Shown one piece after another: positions 1 through 6,516 of a DNA stretch of 10,328 bases (position 1 is the stretch's first letter; each line of letters starts with the position of its first letter). The notes under the pieces were generated by a model. The model was not told the origin of the DNA, ran no database searches, and was given only the letters and a program-made list of their open reading frames with translations. The stretch is taken from the NCBI GenBank assembly GCA_015228695.1, contig JADGDA010000069.1, positions 1 through 10,328 on the forward strand, read 5' to 3'. Source of the DNA: Alphaproteobacteria bacterium. Its GTDB lineage: Bacteria > Pseudomonadota > Alphaproteobacteria > Rhodospirillales > Rhodospirillaceae. The position numbers were made by a program, and so were the translations under genes.

Positions 1-140
1 CGACCCTCGATGTCGCCCGCCGTGATGGAGATCATGGCGGAGGCCTGGGGGCCGAACGTCTCCGCAAGGGCGATGGCGATGGAGAATTGACCGCGGACGG
101 CGGCACCGGAGAACCACAGCAATGCAACGACCGGCAACAT
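1..140 (-). CDS. N-terminus of a membrane-anchored protein, possibly TamB-like (partial)
   Basis: A minus-strand frame is open from position 173 to the left edge and is cut by the window. Its codons use G or C at almost every third position, unlike the other frames here, so it looks truly coding. From the ATG at 140-138 the product begins MLPVVALLWFSGAAVRGQFS, a hydrophobic segment fitting a signal anchor, and continues to a motif reading ISITAGDIEGR. A short N-terminal anchor followed by a strand ending in 'I.G' or 'IEG' is what I expect of TamB (DUF490 family), the inner-membrane-anchored periplasmic partner in outer-membrane protein and lipid transport. That assignment is inference from about 46 residues. 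The start is uncertain: the ATG has no Shine-Dalgarno at normal distance, while a TTG at 149-147 and a purine-rich AAAGGGGGAT lie farther upstream. No basic n-region precedes the hydrophobic segment in this frame. Confidence 0.5.
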   Translation of the reverse strand, partial: MLPVVALLWFSGAAVRGQFSIAIALAETFGPQASAMISITAGDIEG

Positions 141-314
141 GAAAACCAAGGAAATCCAGAATCCTATCCCCCTTTATCCGCGACAGAACCCGCAGCGCAA
201 ACGTGTTTACATCGCAGGTCAGGGCGGTATGGAGCCGCTTTAAGTCAACATTCTTCCGGACGCGGCTTTCTTATGAGGCGAAAATTCCCTATTGTCGGTA
301 AGGAAGGAGCCTTA
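141..314. other. Divergent intergenic region
   Basis: This stretch separates the minus-strand gene at the left edge from the plus-strand Fic gene and is more AT-rich than the coding DNA around it. It should hold the promoters of both genes, but I found no clear -35/-10 pair. It contains a run of five C (168-172) relevant to the start of the left gene, and the ribosome binding site AGGAAGGAG (301-309) of the Fic gene. The Fic frame is open back to 87, but the codons before 315 do not look coding. Confidence 0.5.
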
Positions 315-1826
315 ATGTCCGAATTTTCCGCAGCAACGATTCTCGACCTATTGCCCGAGGCATTCGTCTCAGGCACCGAGATCAGCCGCGAGGTATCGCG
401 GGCGATGAAGGCGGGCCGGTTGCGCAAGCTCGCCTCCCGGCTTTATACCCGGAATCTGACCGATCCACCCGAGGCGGTGGTCAAGCGCAACCTGTGGGGC
501 ATTGTCGCCGGCTATTTTCCCGGCGCCCTGATCGCCGACCGCACCGCGTTGGAGAACGCCCCCGCCGAAGACGGCTCCGTCTGTCTGGTCGCCGGACACG
601 GCAAGGATATCACTTTGCCCGGCCATGTGCTGCGGCCACGACGCGGGATCGGGCCGCAACCCGGAGACCGTCCGTTTATCGCCGGCCTGTTTCTCAGTTC
701 CACCGCCCGTGCCATTCTCGAAAACATGCGGGCCTCGCGCTCGCGCGGCGGCTTGCTGGCGCGCACCCTGTCCCGCCGCCAGATCGAGGAACGCCTTGAC
801 ACCCTGATCCGGCGGAGTGGCGAGGATGCAGCCAACCGCCTGCGCGACGAGGTGTGCGCCCTGGCCCCCGCCCTCGACATGGTCGAGGAAGCGGCGGCCT
901 TAAACGCATTGATCGGCACATTGCTGGGCACCAGGGAAGCCGCCTTGAGCGTGCCGGCCGCCCTGGCGCGGCGGCTGGGGCGCCCCTATGACCCGGATCG
1001 GCTGGCGCTGTTTCAGACTCTGCACCGGGCCTTGCGCAACCATCCGCCGCTGGCCCGGCTTGCCCGCGACCGGGGGACAGAGGGCGCCACGACGCTGGCC
1101 TTTTTCGAGGCCTATTTCTCGAACTTCATCGAGGGCACCGAATTCGCCGTGGACGAGGCGGCCGACATCGTGTTTCGCGACGTCATCCCCAGGGAGCGGT
1201 CGGAGGACGCCCACGACGTGTTGGGTACTTGGCGCATCGTTTCCGACCGCACCGAGATGCGGCGGGTGCCCCAGGACGCCGCCGCGCTATCCGTTTTCCT
1301 CAAGGCCCGCCACGCCACCATCCTGGCCAGCCGTCCCGACAAGCGGCCGGGCGAGTTCAAGCAGGCCGGCAACCGGGCCGGCGCCACGGTATTCGTTGCC
1401 CCCGATCTGGTCACCGGCACCCTGGAACAGGGATTCGACATTGGCCGCAGTCTGGAGGCGCCGTTCCAGCGGGCGGTGTACATGATGTTCCTGATCGCCG
1501 AAGTCCACCCCTTCGCCGACGGCAATGGCCGTGCCGCCCGCATCATGATGAATGCCGAACTGGTTGCCGGAGGCGAGGAACGTATCGTCATTCCCACCGT
1601 CTACCGCGCCAATTATCTGTCGGCCCTCAAAGCACTGTCGCAGAGCGGTCAGCCGGAGCCGCTGATCCGCATGCTTGACTTCGCGCAGAAGTGGACGGTT
1701 GCCGTCGAGTGGGGCAACCTTGACGCAACAAGGCGTGAGCTTGAGGCCTGCAATGCTTTCCTCGACCCCAATGTGGCGGACGAGGAAGGACGGCGGCTGC
1801 GGATGCCGGGAACAGGGATGGCCTGA
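315..1826 (+). CDS. Fic-domain protein with N-terminal AbiEi-like winged helix
   Basis: Probable Fic AMP-transferase of 503 residues. Fic enzymes usually move AMP from ATP onto a hydroxyl of a target protein. The Fic motif HPFADGNGRAAR starts at residue 398 and is complete, with catalytic H398 and the phosphate-binding GNGR. SNFIEG at 269-274 matches the inhibitory-helix motif (S/T)xxxE(G/N); lying N-terminal to the Fic motif it suggests a class II, self-inhibited enzyme with E273 as the blocking glutamate. Residues 1 to about 205 resemble AbiEi-type proteins: a winged helix with ISREVSRAMKAGRLRKLASR and LYTRNLTDPP, then a region including FPGALIADRTALE. AbiEi is the antitoxin and repressor of type IV toxin-antitoxin systems, so this half may bind DNA. 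I chose the ATG at 315 because AGGAAGGAG lies 5 bp upstream and the family-like sequence begins there. No separate small toxin or antitoxin gene is adjacent. The target is unknown; the Fic assignment is firm, the AbiEi one likely. Confidence 0.9.
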   Translation: MSEFSAATILDLLPEAFVSGTEISREVSRAMKAGRLRKLASRLYTRNLTDPPEAVVKRNLWGIVAGYFPGALIADRTALENAPAEDGSVCLVAGHGKDITLPGHVLRPRRGIGPQPGDRPFIAGLFLSSTARAILENMRASRSRGGLLARTLSRRQIEERLDTLIRRSGEDAANRLRDEVCALAPALDMVEEAAALNALIGTLLGTREAALSVPAALARRLGRPYDPDRLALFQTLHRALRNHPPLARLARDRGTEGATTLAFFEAYFSNFIEGTEFAVDEAADIVFRDVIPRERSEDAHDVLGTWRIVSDRTEMRRVPQDAAALSVFLKARHATILASRPDKRPGEFKQAGNRAGATVFVAPDLVTGTLEQGFDIGRSLEAPFQRAVYMMFLIAEVHPFADGNGRAARIMMNAELVAGGEERIVIPTVYRANYLSALKALSQSGQPEPLIRMLDFAQKWTVAVEWGNLDATRRELEACNAFLDPNVADEEGRRLRMPGTGMA

Positions 1827-1880
1827 CCAAGAATCGCGACAACACCCAGCGGAGGGGTTTCCGGCGACCATTCTGGGATT

Positions 1881-1954
1881 TGGCTGGGGGACCTGGATTC
1901 GAACCAGGACTGCTCGGGTCAGAGCCGAGAGTTCTACCGTTAAACTATCCCCCA
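1881..1954 (-). tRNA. tRNA-Gln (anticodon CUG)
   Basis: Read on the minus strand, this 74-nt cloverleaf includes an encoded CCA end. The acceptor arms TGGGGGA and TCCCCCA pair over 7 bp, followed by discriminator G. The anticodon stem CTCGG/CCGAG encloses the loop CTCTGAC, giving anticodon CTG for glutamine codon CAG. The T arm CCTGG-TTCGAAT-CCAGG is perfect. Transcription runs toward the 3' end of the Fic gene, so the tRNA 3' end, a common integrase target, faces that gene. The nearest gene upstream on this strand is the ChaN-like gene, 83 bp away. I see no second partial copy of the tRNA 3' end within the window. Confidence 0.95.
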
Positions 1955-1998
1955 AGCGGGCGTCCGTCGAAACGGCGGCAGGGGGGGTCTTTACCACA

Positions 1999-2019
1999 GG
2001 CCGTTCTTCCTGAACAGCC
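1999..2019 (-). terminator. Possible terminator hairpin after the chaN-like gene
   Basis: On the minus strand GGCTGTTC, loop AGGAA, then GAACGGCC form an 8-bp stem with one G-U pair, 18 bp past the ChaN-like stop codon and upstream of tRNA-Gln. The position suits an end for the clpS-clpA-chaN transcript. No T-run follows, so it may be a weak terminator, an RNA-stabilising hairpin, or chance. Confidence 0.35.
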
Positions 2020-2037
2020 GGAAATGGCGGTGGGGGA

Positions 2038-3030
2038 TTATTTGGCGGGCCGTTTTTTGAGGTCGTCGGCCAGTTTTCCGCAGGGATCGCCGTTTTCCTC
2101 CAACCGGGGGGTGAACCACAGGAGGTCGAAAGGAGGGGAGGCGGCGGCAAAGGACGCGGCGTAGGCGGCGGGCGCATCCTTCTCCGGGTCAACCTCCAGG
2201 AAGGCGAGGGCGAGGATGGAGCGGCCGGGGGCCGTTTCCCGCAGGCGGGCGGGGACGCCCCGATCCGAGCGGACGTGTCCGGCTCCGGCGATCAGCACGG
2301 CGCCGTCGAGGCCGGGGCGCGGCGTCGCCATGACCGCCGCCAGTTGGGCGTCGCGGGCCCTCTGCGCCAAAACCATCGGGGCAATCGCGCTGTCCGGCAA
2401 CAGACGGCAATGGCTTTCCCGGATTTCCTCCGCCATGGCGGCGGCCACCTCCGGCGGAGGGTCTTTTTCGAGGCCGAGGTTACGGATGCCGGCCTTCGCC
2501 CCGGCTTCCCCGCGCGCCAGTCCCCGCGCCACCGCGCGCGGCAGATTGCCGGGCGCCAGCGGAAGGCCGGCGGAGACGGCCGCTTCGATGATCGGGCGGT
2601 ACATGTCCCAGGACGGCCAGCCGCCGGCGGACCAGCGCAACGCCTCCCCCAGGCCGTCCACGTCGTCGGGATGGGCGCGCAGATAGGCGGAGACCACCTC
2701 CGAGCGGTCGACGTCGATCATCTCCATCACCAGGGCCGGACGCCGCCCCGAGGCAATCAGGCGCGCGAGCAGCCAAGCCTGGAGCCGGTGATGGTCCGGG
2801 TTGTCATGCTTCTCTCCCAGCAGCACGAAATCGGCGGAGGCCAGCCGCTGCACGGCCTCGGCGGGCGCGACGAACCGGCCCTCGGCGGGCGCGAACACCC
2901 GCCCGGCGAGGACATGCTCCCCGAACGCTCCGGCTTCCCAGGGCGGGGCCGGCGGATCGCCGGGGACCCCGGTACAGGACGCCAGCGCCAGCGCCGCCAC
3001 GAACCGGAGCCAGAGGAGGGAATGCCCCAC
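2038..3030 (-). CDS. ChaN-like (DUF399) haem/iron-associated lipoprotein
   Basis: Predicted lipoprotein of 330 residues of the ChaN/DUF399 family, whose studied member in Campylobacter jejuni is an iron-regulated lipoprotein that binds haem. The signal peptide ends in a lipobox (LAS before C19), so the mature protein should be membrane-anchored outside the cytoplasm. Family hallmarks are LGEKHDNPDHH at about 71-81, VMEM at 101-104, and GAGHVRSDRGVP at 249-260. The start is GTG at 3030-3028: it overlaps the clpA stop by one base (TAGTG) and follows GGAGGAG at good spacing, so translation is probably coupled to clpA. Haem binding is inferred from the family. A link to Clp proteolysis is not obvious from the sequence, and co-transcription may be incidental. 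No TonB receptor or iron ABC transporter gene lies nearby. Confidence 0.85.
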   Translation of the reverse strand: MGHSLLWLRFVAALALASCTGVPGDPPAPPWEAGAFGEHVLAGRVFAPAEGRFVAPAEAVQRLASADFVLLGEKHDNPDHHRLQAWLLARLIASGRRPALVMEMIDVDRSEVVSAYLRAHPDDVDGLGEALRWSAGGWPSWDMYRPIIEAAVSAGLPLAPGNLPRAVARGLARGEAGAKAGIRNLGLEKDPPPEVAAAMAEEIRESHCRLLPDSAIAPMVLAQRARDAQLAAVMATPRPGLDGAVLIAGAGHVRSDRGVPARLRETAPGRSILALAFLEVDPEKDAPAAYAASFAAASPPFDLLWFTPRLEENGDPCGKLADDLKKRPAK

Positions 3031-5354
3031 TAAACCAACTCCTCCGGGCGTTCCTCTTCCTCTCCTTCTCCTTCTCCGTCCTTGTCCCTGTCCTTGGGCT
3101 TGGCGGGGAGGAAGACGAAGGCGAGCTTGCCGTCCTCCACCCGCGTCTCGACCGTTCCCCCCCCCGTCAGGTTGCCGAACAGCAACTCCTCCGCGATGGG
3201 CTTCTTCATGTGTTCCTGGATGATCCGGGCGAGAGGCCGGGCGCCCATCATCGGATCATAGCCCTTCTTGGCGAGCCACCCGCGGGCCTCCTCGGTCAAT
3301 TCGATGGTCACGCCGCGATCGGACAGCATGACCTCCAATTGCAGGACGAACTTGTCCACGACCCGCCCCATGATCTCGGGCGTCAGGCTGGAGAAGGCGA
3401 CGATCGCGTCGAGCCGGTTGCGGAATTCCGGCGTGAACATGCGGTCGATGGCTTCCTTGTCCTCGCCGGTGCGCCCCTCGCGCTCGAAGCCGATGGCCGG
3501 CTTGGCCAGATCGGCGGCGCCGGCGTTGGTGGTCATGATCAGGATGACGTTGCGGAAATCGACGTTCTTGCCGTTGTGGTCCGCGAGTTTTCCATGGTCC
3601 ATGACCTGGAGAAGAATATTGAACAGGTCCGGATGCGCCTTCTCGATCTCGTCGAGGAGAAGGACGCAATGGGGATGCTGGTCCACGGCATCGGTCAGAA
3701 GTCCGCCCTGGTCGAACCCGATATAGCCGGGCGGAGCCCCGATCAGCCGCGACACGGAATGGCGCTCCATGTACTCGGACATGTCGAAGCGGGACAGTTC
3801 GATCCCCAGGGCGAGGGCGAGTTGGCGGGCGACCTCGGTCTTGCCGACGCCCGTCGGGCCGGAGAACAGGTAGGAACCGATCGGCTTCTCCGGTTCCCGC
3901 AGCCCGGCGCGGGCCAGCTTGATGGCGCTTGCCAAGGCGTCGATGGCCCGATCCTGACCGAATACCACCCGTTTCAAATTGTCCCCGAGGGTGCGGAGCA
4001 CCTCTTGATCGTTGCGCGACACGCTTTTCGGCGGGATGCGGGCGATCATGGCGACGATGCCTTCCACGTCGCGGACGGTGACCGTCTTACGCCGCCGGGC
4101 CGGGGGCAGCAGCATGCGCGAGGCCCCCACCTCGTCGATGACGTCGATGGCCTTGTCGGGCAGCTTGCGGTCGTGGATGTACTTGGCCGACAGTTCCACC
4201 GCCGCCCGGAGGGATTCGGCGGTGTAACGGACCTTGTGATGGGCCTCGTAATAGGGCTTGAGGCCACGGAGAATCTTGACCGTGTCCTCGGCCGAGGGCT
4301 CGTAGACGTCGATCTTCTGGAACCGGCGGACCAGGGCGTGGTCCTTTTCGAAGTGACCGCGGAATTCCTTGTAGGTGGTGGAGCCGATGCAGCGCATCAG
4401 CCCGGAGGCGAGCGCGGGCTTGAGGAGGTTGGAGGCGTCCATGGAACCGCCCGAGGTGGCCCCCGCCCCGATCACCGTGTGAATCTCGTCGATGAACAGA
4501 ATGGCTCCCGGAGTCCCTTCGAGGCCGGCCACCACCGACTTCAGGCGTTCCTCGAAGTCGCCGCGATAGCGGGTCCCCGCCAGCAGGGTCCCCATGTCCA
4601 GGGCGAAGATGGTGGCGTCGGCCAGGACCTCGGGCACTTCGCCGCGCACGATCCGCAGGGCCAGCCCCTCGGCGATGGCGGTCTTGCCGACCCCGGAATC
4701 GCCCACGTACAGCGGATTGTTCTTGGTCCGCCGGCACAGCACCTGGATGGTGCGGTCGATTTCGGCCTCGCGGCCGATGAGCGGATCGATGCGACCGTCC
4801 CTGGCCTTCTGATTGAGATTGACGCAATAGGCGGTCAGGGCCTCGTGCCCCTTCTTGACCACGTTGTCCGGCTGCGCCTCCGCGTCGGCCCCGTGCACGG
4901 TGCGGTCCTCGCCCCGCCCCGGCGCCTTGGCGATGCCGTGGGAGATGTAATTGACCGCGTCCAGGCGCACCATGTCCTGGAGTTGCAGGAAATAGACCGC
5001 GTGGGATTCCCGCTCGTGGAACAGGGACACCAGCACGTTGGCCCCGGTCACCTCCTCGCGGCCGGAGGACTGGACGTGAATCGCCGCCCGCTGCACCACC
5101 CGCTGGAATCCGGCGGTGGGCTTGGGATCGACCGGCAGGTCGGCGACCAGGGCCGTCAGTTCGGTGTCGAGGAACTCGGTCAGTTCCTGACGCAGGCGGT
5201 CGATGTCCACGTCGCAGGCGCGCAGCACGGCGGAGGCGTCCCGGTCGTCGGTCAACGCCAGGAGGAGGTGTTCCAGGGTCGCGTATTCGTGCCTGCGCTC
5301 GGAGGCGAAGGTCAGGGCTCGGCGGAGGCATTGCTCCAGTTCACGCGACAGCAT
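3030..5354 (-). CDS. clpA: ClpA, ATP-dependent unfoldase of the ClpAP protease
   Basis: Full-length ClpA of 774 residues, a cytoplasmic AAA+ unfoldase that feeds substrates into ClpP. The N-domain (about 1-145) docks ClpS. The first ATPase module has Walker A GDSGVGKT at 218-225 and Walker B LFIDE at 286-290; the second has GPTGVGKT at 499-506 and LLLDE at 565-569. The IGF tripeptide at 621-623 is the loop that contacts ClpP, and the lack of a long coiled-coil middle domain separates it from ClpB. The last 20 or so residues are a low-complexity charged tail rich in Glu, Asp and Lys. The ATG at 5354-5352 is preceded at 9 nt by AAGGAG, which lies in the final codons of clpS. The gene is 6 bp downstream of clpS and overlaps the ChaN-like gene by one base. 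clpP is not in the window. Confidence 0.97.
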   Translation of the reverse strand: MLSRELEQCLRRALTFASERRHEYATLEHLLLALTDDRDASAVLRACDVDIDRLRQELTEFLDTELTALVADLPVDPKPTAGFQRVVQRAAIHVQSSGREEVTGANVLVSLFHERESHAVYFLQLQDMVRLDAVNYISHGIAKAPGRGEDRTVHGADAEAQPDNVVKKGHEALTAYCVNLNQKARDGRIDPLIGREAEIDRTIQVLCRRTKNNPLYVGDSGVGKTAIAEGLALRIVRGEVPEVLADATIFALDMGTLLAGTRYRGDFEERLKSVVAGLEGTPGAILFIDEIHTVIGAGATSGGSMDASNLLKPALASGLMRCIGSTTYKEFRGHFEKDHALVRRFQKIDVYEPSAEDTVKILRGLKPYYEAHHKVRYTAESLRAAVELSAKYIHDRKLPDKAIDVIDEVGASRMLLPPARRRKTVTVRDVEGIVAMIARIPPKSVSRNDQEVLRTLGDNLKRVVFGQDRAIDALASAIKLARAGLREPEKPIGSYLFSGPTGVGKTEVARQLALALGIELSRFDMSEYMERHSVSRLIGAPPGYIGFDQGGLLTDAVDQHPHCVLLLDEIEKAHPDLFNILLQVMDHGKLADHNGKNVDFRNVILIMTTNAGAADLAKPAIGFEREGRTGEDKEAIDRMFTPEFRNRLDAIVAFSSLTPEIMGRVVDKFVLQLEVMLSDRGVTIELTEEARGWLAKKGYDPMMGARPLARIIQEHMKKPIAEELLFGNLTGGGTVETRVEDGKLAFVFLPAKPKDRDKDGEGEGEEEERPEELV

Positions 5355-5360
5355 GGGTCC

Positions 5361-5693
5361 CTACTCCTTCTCGATGGTGCATTGGAGGGGGTGCTGGTTG
5401 GCCCGCGCCAAGTCCATCACCTGCTGCACCTTGGTTTCGGCGACCTCGTGGGTGAAGACGCCGCAGACGCCCACTCCGCGCTGGTGCACCTGAAGCATGA
5501 TCCGCGTCGCCTCCTGGGCATCCTTGTGGAAGAACCGTTCCAGGACGTGAACGACGAACTCCATGGGGGTGTAGTCGTCGTTGAGCATCAGCACCTTGTA
5601 GCGGGACGGCCGCTTGGTCTTGGTCTGGGACTTGACCGCCACATGGGTGCCGGAGCCGTCGTTCCCGTCCTTGTCGTCGTCGAAATCGCTCAT
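5361..5693 (-). CDS. clpS: ClpS, N-end-rule adaptor of ClpAP
   Basis: Adaptor of 110 residues that recognises proteins with destabilising N-terminal residues and delivers them to ClpA. The first 28 or so residues are acidic and flexible, as expected of the ClpS tail. The core has the hallmark VLMLNDDYTPMEFVVHVL at 34-51; N38, D39 and D40 belong to the N-degron pocket, with M44 and H70 (in LQVHQRG) at positions matching the pocket residues of E. coli ClpS. The C-terminal GVCGVFTHEVAETK segment is also typical. The ATG at 5693-5691 gives the expected length, although only a weak Shine-Dalgarno-like GAGAG precedes it. clpA follows after 6 bp. A longer frame reaching 5754 on the same strand is out of frame with this protein and not real. 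Confidence 0.96.
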   Translation of the reverse strand: MSDFDDDKDGNDGSGTHVAVKSQTKTKRPSRYKVLMLNDDYTPMEFVVHVLERFFHKDAQEATRIMLQVHQRGVGVCGVFTHEVAETKVQQVMDLARANQHPLQCTIEKE

Positions 5694-5750
5694 CTTGGTC
5701 CGACTCTCGATATTGGGGCTTCCACCACCGGGAAAAAGCCTCCCCGATCC

Positions 5751-6434
5751 TCAAAATGGCGCGAGGCCGTTATCTCCCACCTTGAGCACGAAACGCCGGG
5801 CTTCCTCCTTTTCCCGAAGGGTCAGATAATCCACGGTCCTCGCCCTGTTGATCGGGGTTCCCGTCGTGTCGCTCTCCAGCAGGATGCCGGGGAAACCGAG
5901 GGAGTCGAATCCGGGGGAGGGGTAGGCCCAGGCGCCGAAGCGGAAGACGCCGTCGCGGCAGACCGCCGCCGTCCAGAAAAACCCGTCGGAGGGCAATTCG
6001 CTCCCTCCGGGCGCGGCCCCGTTCTTCCCGGCGGCATCCAGCGTCTCCCGCAGGGCCCGCGTCCGGCCGGGATCGAGACGGGTCTCGAAACCCGCCCCCC
6101 GCCAGGGTTCCAGGGGGTCGAGGAGGGGAATGCCCGACGCCAGATTGGCCTCGCCGATGACGCGCCCGGCAATCCGGGCGCCCCCCGCTTGGCTTCCCCC
6201 CGTCTCGGGCGCGACGTCGTAGGTCCGCCTCTGTTCCAGGTAATTGCCGTTGTAGACCATGCGGTAACGGTCCGGGCTCCCGGCCCGGCACTCGGCGCGG
6301 ATGTCGTCGCCGCCCACATAGGAAAACCACTCCAGCGTCCGCGCGAAGGGGTTGGCCGTCGGCCCCGAACTCGCACAGGCGGCCAGAAGAGCAAGCCCGC
6401 CCGTCATTCCGGCATGTCTCCAGATCCGCTTCAT
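5751..6434 (-). CDS. Predicted lipoprotein of unknown function
   Basis: I do not recognise this 227-residue protein. The N-terminus is a clear lipoprotein signal: MKRIWRHAG supplies basic residues, then a hydrophobic stretch and the lipobox LAA before C20. Mature-region features include WFSYVGGDDIRAEC near the start, YRMVYNGNYLEQRRTYDV, a PSDGFFWTAAVCRDGVFRFG stretch in the second half, and the C-terminal sequence RRFVLKVGDNGLAPF. Two mature cysteines (in IRAEC and AAVC) could form a periplasmic disulfide. The ATG at 6434-6432 was chosen because the lipoprotein signal starts there; an open frame continues upstream to 6770 but overlaps cbbP and is not family-like. It lies 82 bp after cbbP and 57 bp before clpS on the same strand. 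Neither neighbour suggests a role, and it could belong to either transcript or be separate. Confidence 0.75.
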   Translation of the reverse strand: MKRIWRHAGMTGGLALLAACASSGPTANPFARTLEWFSYVGGDDIRAECRAGSPDRYRMVYNGNYLEQRRTYDVAPETGGSQAGGARIAGRVIGEANLASGIPLLDPLEPWRGAGFETRLDPGRTRALRETLDAAGKNGAAPGGSELPSDGFFWTAAVCRDGVFRFGAWAYPSPGFDSLGFPGILLESDTTGTPINRARTVDYLTLREKEEARRFVLKVGDNGLAPF

Positions 6435-6443
6435 GGCACCATC

Positions 6444-6497
6444 TTGCCCCACCCGGACGCAACATCCAAGTCCCAAGCTTGGGGAGGCGCGGGGCAA
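6444..6497. repeat. Nested inverted repeats between cbbP and the lipoprotein gene
   Basis: TTGCCCC (6444-6450) and GGGGCAA (6491-6497) are perfect 7-bp inverted arms 40 bp apart, enclosing the palindrome CCCAAGCTTGGG (6472-6483). Nearby CGTCCG (6511-6516) could pair with CGGACG at 6454-6459 or at 6524-6529; the latter hairpin has the cbbP stop codon in its loop. There is no T-run, so termination is not clear. It could stabilise the cbbMP mRNA end, or be chance in GC-rich DNA. Confidence 0.35.
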
Positions 6498-6516
6498 TCG
6501 TGTCTGGTGGCGTCCG

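Noticed and set aside
87..314. Upstream extension of the Fic frame
   Set aside because: The extra 76 residues have no family-like sequence, overlap the probable minus-strand gene at the left edge, and the ATG at 315 has a strong ribosome binding site.
1287..2192. A minus-strand frame spanning the Fic gene end, the tRNA and the ChaN-like gene end
   Set aside because: It reads across a structural RNA gene and antisense to the Fic motif, so it cannot be a real gene.
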